Below, piece after piece: positions 61,701-64,000 of a stretch of DNA of 64,000 nucleotides. Under the pieces are notes generated by a model, which made no database searches, was not told the origin of the DNA, and worked only from the letters and a program-made list of their open reading frames with translations. The stretch covers positions 186,001 to 250,000 of the forward strand of contig NW_027480440.1 in the NCBI RefSeq assembly GCF_051401765.1. Reading direction: 5' to 3'. This DNA comes from Calliopsis andreniformis (taxonomy: Eukaryota > Arthropoda > Insecta > Hymenoptera > Andrenidae). Numbering within the stretch: position 1 is the first letter of the stretch; each line of letters starts with the position of its first letter. Made by a program: the position numbers and the translations under genes.

Positions 61701-64000
61701 CTGAGGATTGAGGATTGAGGATTGAGGATTGAGGATTGAGGATTGAGGATTGAGGGTTGAGTACTTAGGATTGAGGATTGAGGATTGGGGATTGAGGATT
61801 GATGATTGAAGATTGAGGATTGAGGACTGAGGATTGAGGTTTGAGGATTGAGGATTGGGGATTGAGGATTGTGTACTGAGGATTGAGGATTGAGTATTGA
61901 TGATTGAGTATAGAGGATTGAAGATTGAGGACTGAGGGTTGAGCATTGAGTGCTGAGAGTTGTTGTTCGTAGACTGAGATTTGAAGAATGAGGATTGAGT
62001 ATTGAATAGTGAGAATTGAAGCTATTTTATTGAGGATTGACGATTGAGGATTGATGATTGAAGATTGAGGATTAATGGTTGAGGATTGAGGATTGAAGAT
62101 TGAGGATTGAAGAGTGAGGGTTGAGGATTGAGTGTTGAGGATGGAGGATTGAGGATTAAGGATTGAGGACTGAGGATTGAGGATTGAGGATTGATGGCTG
62201 CAGATTGATGATTGAAGATTGAGAATTGAGGATTGATTATTGAGGATTGAGGATTCAGGATTGAGAATTGAATATTGAGGATTGAGGGTTGGGGATAGAA
62301 GATTGTGGACGGAGGATTGAGGAGTGAAGAATGAGGGTTGAGGATTGATTATTGAGGATTGAGGATTGGGGATTGCGGATTGAGGATTGATGATTGAGGA
62401 TTGAGGATTGAGGATTGAGGATTGAAGATTGAGGATTGAGGATTGAGGATTGAGGGTTGAGGGTTGAGGAATGAGGGTTGAGGATTGAGGATTGAGGTTT
62501 GATGGCTGCAGATTGATGATTGAAGATTGAGAATTGAGGATTGAGTTTTGGGGATGGTAGGTTGGGGACTGAGGGTTGAGGATTGGGTGTTGAGAATTGA
62601 TGTTTGAGGATTGAGATCTGAATGTCGAAGATTGTGGATTGAGTATTTAAAACTGTGAATTAGGGATATACTGTTGAGGATTGAAGATTGAGGAATGAGT
62701 GTTGAGGATTGAGGATTGAGGATTGAGGATTGCGGATTGAGGATTGATGATTGAGGATTGAGGATTGAGGATTAAGGATTCAGGATTGAGGATTGAGGAT
62801 TGTAGATCGAGGATTGAGGTCTGCGGATTGAAGATTGATGACTGAGGACTGAGTGTTGAGGTTTCAGGGTTGAGGATTGAGGATTGAGCATTGAATATTG
62901 AGGATTGAGATTCGTGGACTGAGGTATGAACATTAACGGTTGAGGATTGAGGACTGAGATTTGAGGATTGAGGATAGAGGATTGGGCACTGAGGATTGAG
63001 GTTTGAGCATTGAGATTTGAATATTGAAAATTGAGGGTTGAGTACTGAAAACTGAGAATAGAGGATATACTGTTGAGCTTTGAGAATTGAGGGTTGAGGA
63101 TTGAGCTTTGAGGATTGAGCGTTGAGGATTGAGGATTCAGGATTGAGGTTTGAGGATTGAGGATTGATGATTGAGGATTGAGTTTTGAGGATTGAGGATT
63201 AAGGATTGAATATTGAGGATTGAGGGTTGAGGATTGAGGATTGAGGATTGAGGATTGAGGATTGAGGATTGAGCATTGATGATAGAGTATAGAGGATTGA
63301 AGGTTGAGGACTCAGTGTTGAGCATTGAGTGCTGAGAATTGTTGTTTGTATACTGAGATTTGAAGAATGAGGATTGAGTATTGAATACTGAGAATAGAAG
63401 CTATTTTATTGAGGATTGACGATTGAGGATTGATGATTCAGGATTGAGGATTGATGGCTGAGGATTGAGGATTGAAGATTGAGGCTTGAGGACTGAGGAA
63501 TGAGAATTGAGGACTGGGGGTTGCGGATGAGTGTTGCGAATTGAGGAGGGTGTATTGAATATTGAGGATTGAAGTTTGGGGACTGACGATTGAGAATTGA
63601 GTATTGAGGATTGAGGATTGAGGATTGAGGATTGAGTATTGAGGATTGAGGAATGAGCGCTGAGGATTTAGGATTGAGGTTTGAGGATTGAGGATCGAAG
63701 ATTGAGGGTTGAGGATTGAGGATTGAGGATTGAGGATTGAGGATTGAGGGTTGATGATTGAGGATTAAGGATTGAGGATTGACGATTGAGGTTTGAGGAT
63801 TGAGGATCGAGTACTGAGGATTGAGGATTGAATATTGATGATTGAGTATAGAGGATTCAAGATTGAAGACTGAGGGTTGAGCATTGTGTGCTGAGAATTG
63901 TTGTTCGTAGACTGAGATTTGAAGAATGAGGACTGAGTATTGAATAGTGAGAATTGAAGCTATTTTATTGAGGATTGACGATTGAGGATAGATGATTGAA
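58731..64000 (+). repeat. Unit U4 and flank, distant copy of the U1/U3 region
   Basis: 58731-62018 matches U1 (29167-32454) with all six anchors at an unchanged 29,564-bp shift, and differs from U3 in the same interval. From 62018 on it matches the flank of U3 (37626-39592) at 24,392 and then 24,364 bp, including GAGTGAGGGTTGAGG where U1 has GAGTGAGGTTTGAGG. U4 is thus a composite of U1-like and U3-like parts. E boxes at 59028, 61471 and 63514. The unit continues beyond the window. Confidence 0.85.

Larger units (their letters stand above)
29464..63590 (+). repeat. E box family, 13 copies, right domain only
   Basis: A box of about 80 bp beginning CTGGGGGTTG, followed by GAATTGAGGAGGG and a GGGGACTGA segment. 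Starts: 29464, 31907, 33320, 34734, 37079, 39150, 40717, 43146, 55747, 57720, 59028, 61471, 63514. Two forms exist: GTGTCGTGAATTG with GAGCATTG, and GTGTTGCGAATTG with GTGTATTG. It lies about 110-120 bp after C'-type anchors, or stands alone upstream of a C anchor. Confidence 0.8.
234..63956 (+). repeat. Dispersed anchor-box family, about 137 copies
   Basis: About 100-110 bp recur with far less heptamer character than their surroundings. They run from a GAATTGATGTTTGAGG segment, through GAGATCTGAATGTTGAAG and GAGTATTTAAAACTGTGAA, to GGATATACTGTTGAGG. Four main endings align base for base. A type (about 74): GGATATACTGTTGAGG. B type: GGATATTCTATTGAGG, at 234, 2048, 3383, 3703, 4039, 8001, 8796, 9467, 10396, 11123, 11402, 11722, 12016, 15970, 16723, 17603, 18274, 19196, 19924, 20203, 20523, 20817. 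C type: GAAGCTATTTTATTGAGG, 29 copies including 1275, 5611, 13357, 22158, 25434, 29347, 32454, 37626, 63956. D type: AGAGGATATACTGTTGAGC or near, at 1095, 5431, 24225, 38699, 40266, 44374, 49647, 55296, 57269, 63063. Two copies (6623, 14592) read GATATATTATTGAGG. These are starts of the GGATAT or GAAGCT core. No function is recognised. Confidence 0.9.
1..64000 (+). repeat. Heptanucleotide satellite array, consensus TTGAGGA
   Basis: The entire window is built of head-to-tail TTGAGGA units and one- or two-base variants. The unit has no C, so the + strand is strongly C-poor and G-rich throughout. C enters only through variants such as GAGGACT, GACGATT, TGCGGAT and through the anchor boxes. No stretch of over 300 bases departs from this pattern, and no inverted segment was seen. 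Tract lengths between conserved boxes vary in steps of 7 bp, as expected for slippage or unequal exchange. The absence of genes over 64 kb and the higher-order structure suggest eukaryotic heterochromatin; this is inference, since nothing in the sequence identifies the species. Confidence 0.97.

Noticed and set aside
234..63956. Anchor boxes as promoters (TTTAAA and GGATATACT look like TATA or -10 elements)
   Set aside because: No gene lies downstream of any copy, no paired element is at a fixed distance, and AT-rich words are expected from variants of this repeat.
234..63956. Anchor boxes as a short transposon or SINE scattered in the array
   Set aside because: No target-site duplication, terminal repeats, A-tail or tRNA-like promoter. 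The boxes keep the heptamer register, which an insertion would not.
1..64000. CRISPR array (short repeats with regular spacing)
   Set aside because: The repeats are directly abutting 7-mers with no unique spacers, and anchor intervals vary from 56 to 1,192 bp. No cas-like coding sequence is present.
1..64000. Bacterial origin, for example the heptamer repeats known from cyanobacteria
   Set aside because: Not excluded by the unit itself, but 64 kb without a gene and nested multi-kilobase higher-order repeats are not expected of a bacterial chromosome.

Overview
The whole 64 kb window is satellite DNA. From end to end the + strand is a tandem array of the 7-bp unit TTGAGGA (complement TCCTCAA) and its point variants (TTGAGTA, TTGATGA, TTGAAGA, TTGAATA, TTGAGGG, TTTGAGG and others). 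It is broken every few hundred bases by short, conserved, more diverged boxes. I find no protein gene, RNA gene, transposon, promoter or CRISPR array that I can support. The + strand carries very little C, and every unit points the same way: I saw no inversion.

The long minus-strand ORFs are a by-product of the repeat. TCCTCAA has no stop in any frame. Because 7 is not a multiple of 3, all three minus frames spell the same cyclic heptapeptide S-I-L-N-P-Q-S. On the + strand TGA falls in each frame every 21 bp. Copy-to-copy length changes are multiples of 7, not of 3, so the sequence is held to a DNA period and not to a reading frame.

The organism cannot be named from the sequence. Uninterrupted satellite of this length with nested higher-order repeats (HORs) is typical of eukaryotic heterochromatin (centromeric, subtelomeric, sex- or B-chromosome). 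Bacterial heptamer repeats are known but are normally short.

Organisation: about 137 conserved anchor boxes (my hand count) punctuate the array at 56 to 1,192 bp, and their spacing is mostly an exact multiple of 7. Left domain, 1 to about 22.8 kb: rich in B-type anchors (GGATATTCT) and the GGACGAGGACTGAGG box. It holds a mosaic of re-used blocks (1-6,034) and then a tandem pair of very large units, T1 (6,034-14,031) and T2 (14,031-22,832). T2 differs from T1 mainly by an internal 880-bp duplication. Right domain, about 22.8 to 64 kb: only A-, C- and D-type anchors. It contains a 4-kb block repeated about 20 kb away (23.5-27.6 and 43.6-47.6 kb), a tandem series U1/U2/U3 (29.2-38.3 kb) with a further copy U4 at 58.7-64 kb, and tandem pairs of 1,567 bp and 1,568 bp. 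U2 looks like the direct product of an unequal exchange.

Nothing here works together as genes do. What can be read is the recombination history of the array: heptamer slippage, tandem duplication with junctions at or near anchors, and segmental copying over 20-30 kb. Coordinates and spacings were read by eye and should be confirmed with a tandem-repeat finder and a self dot-plot.
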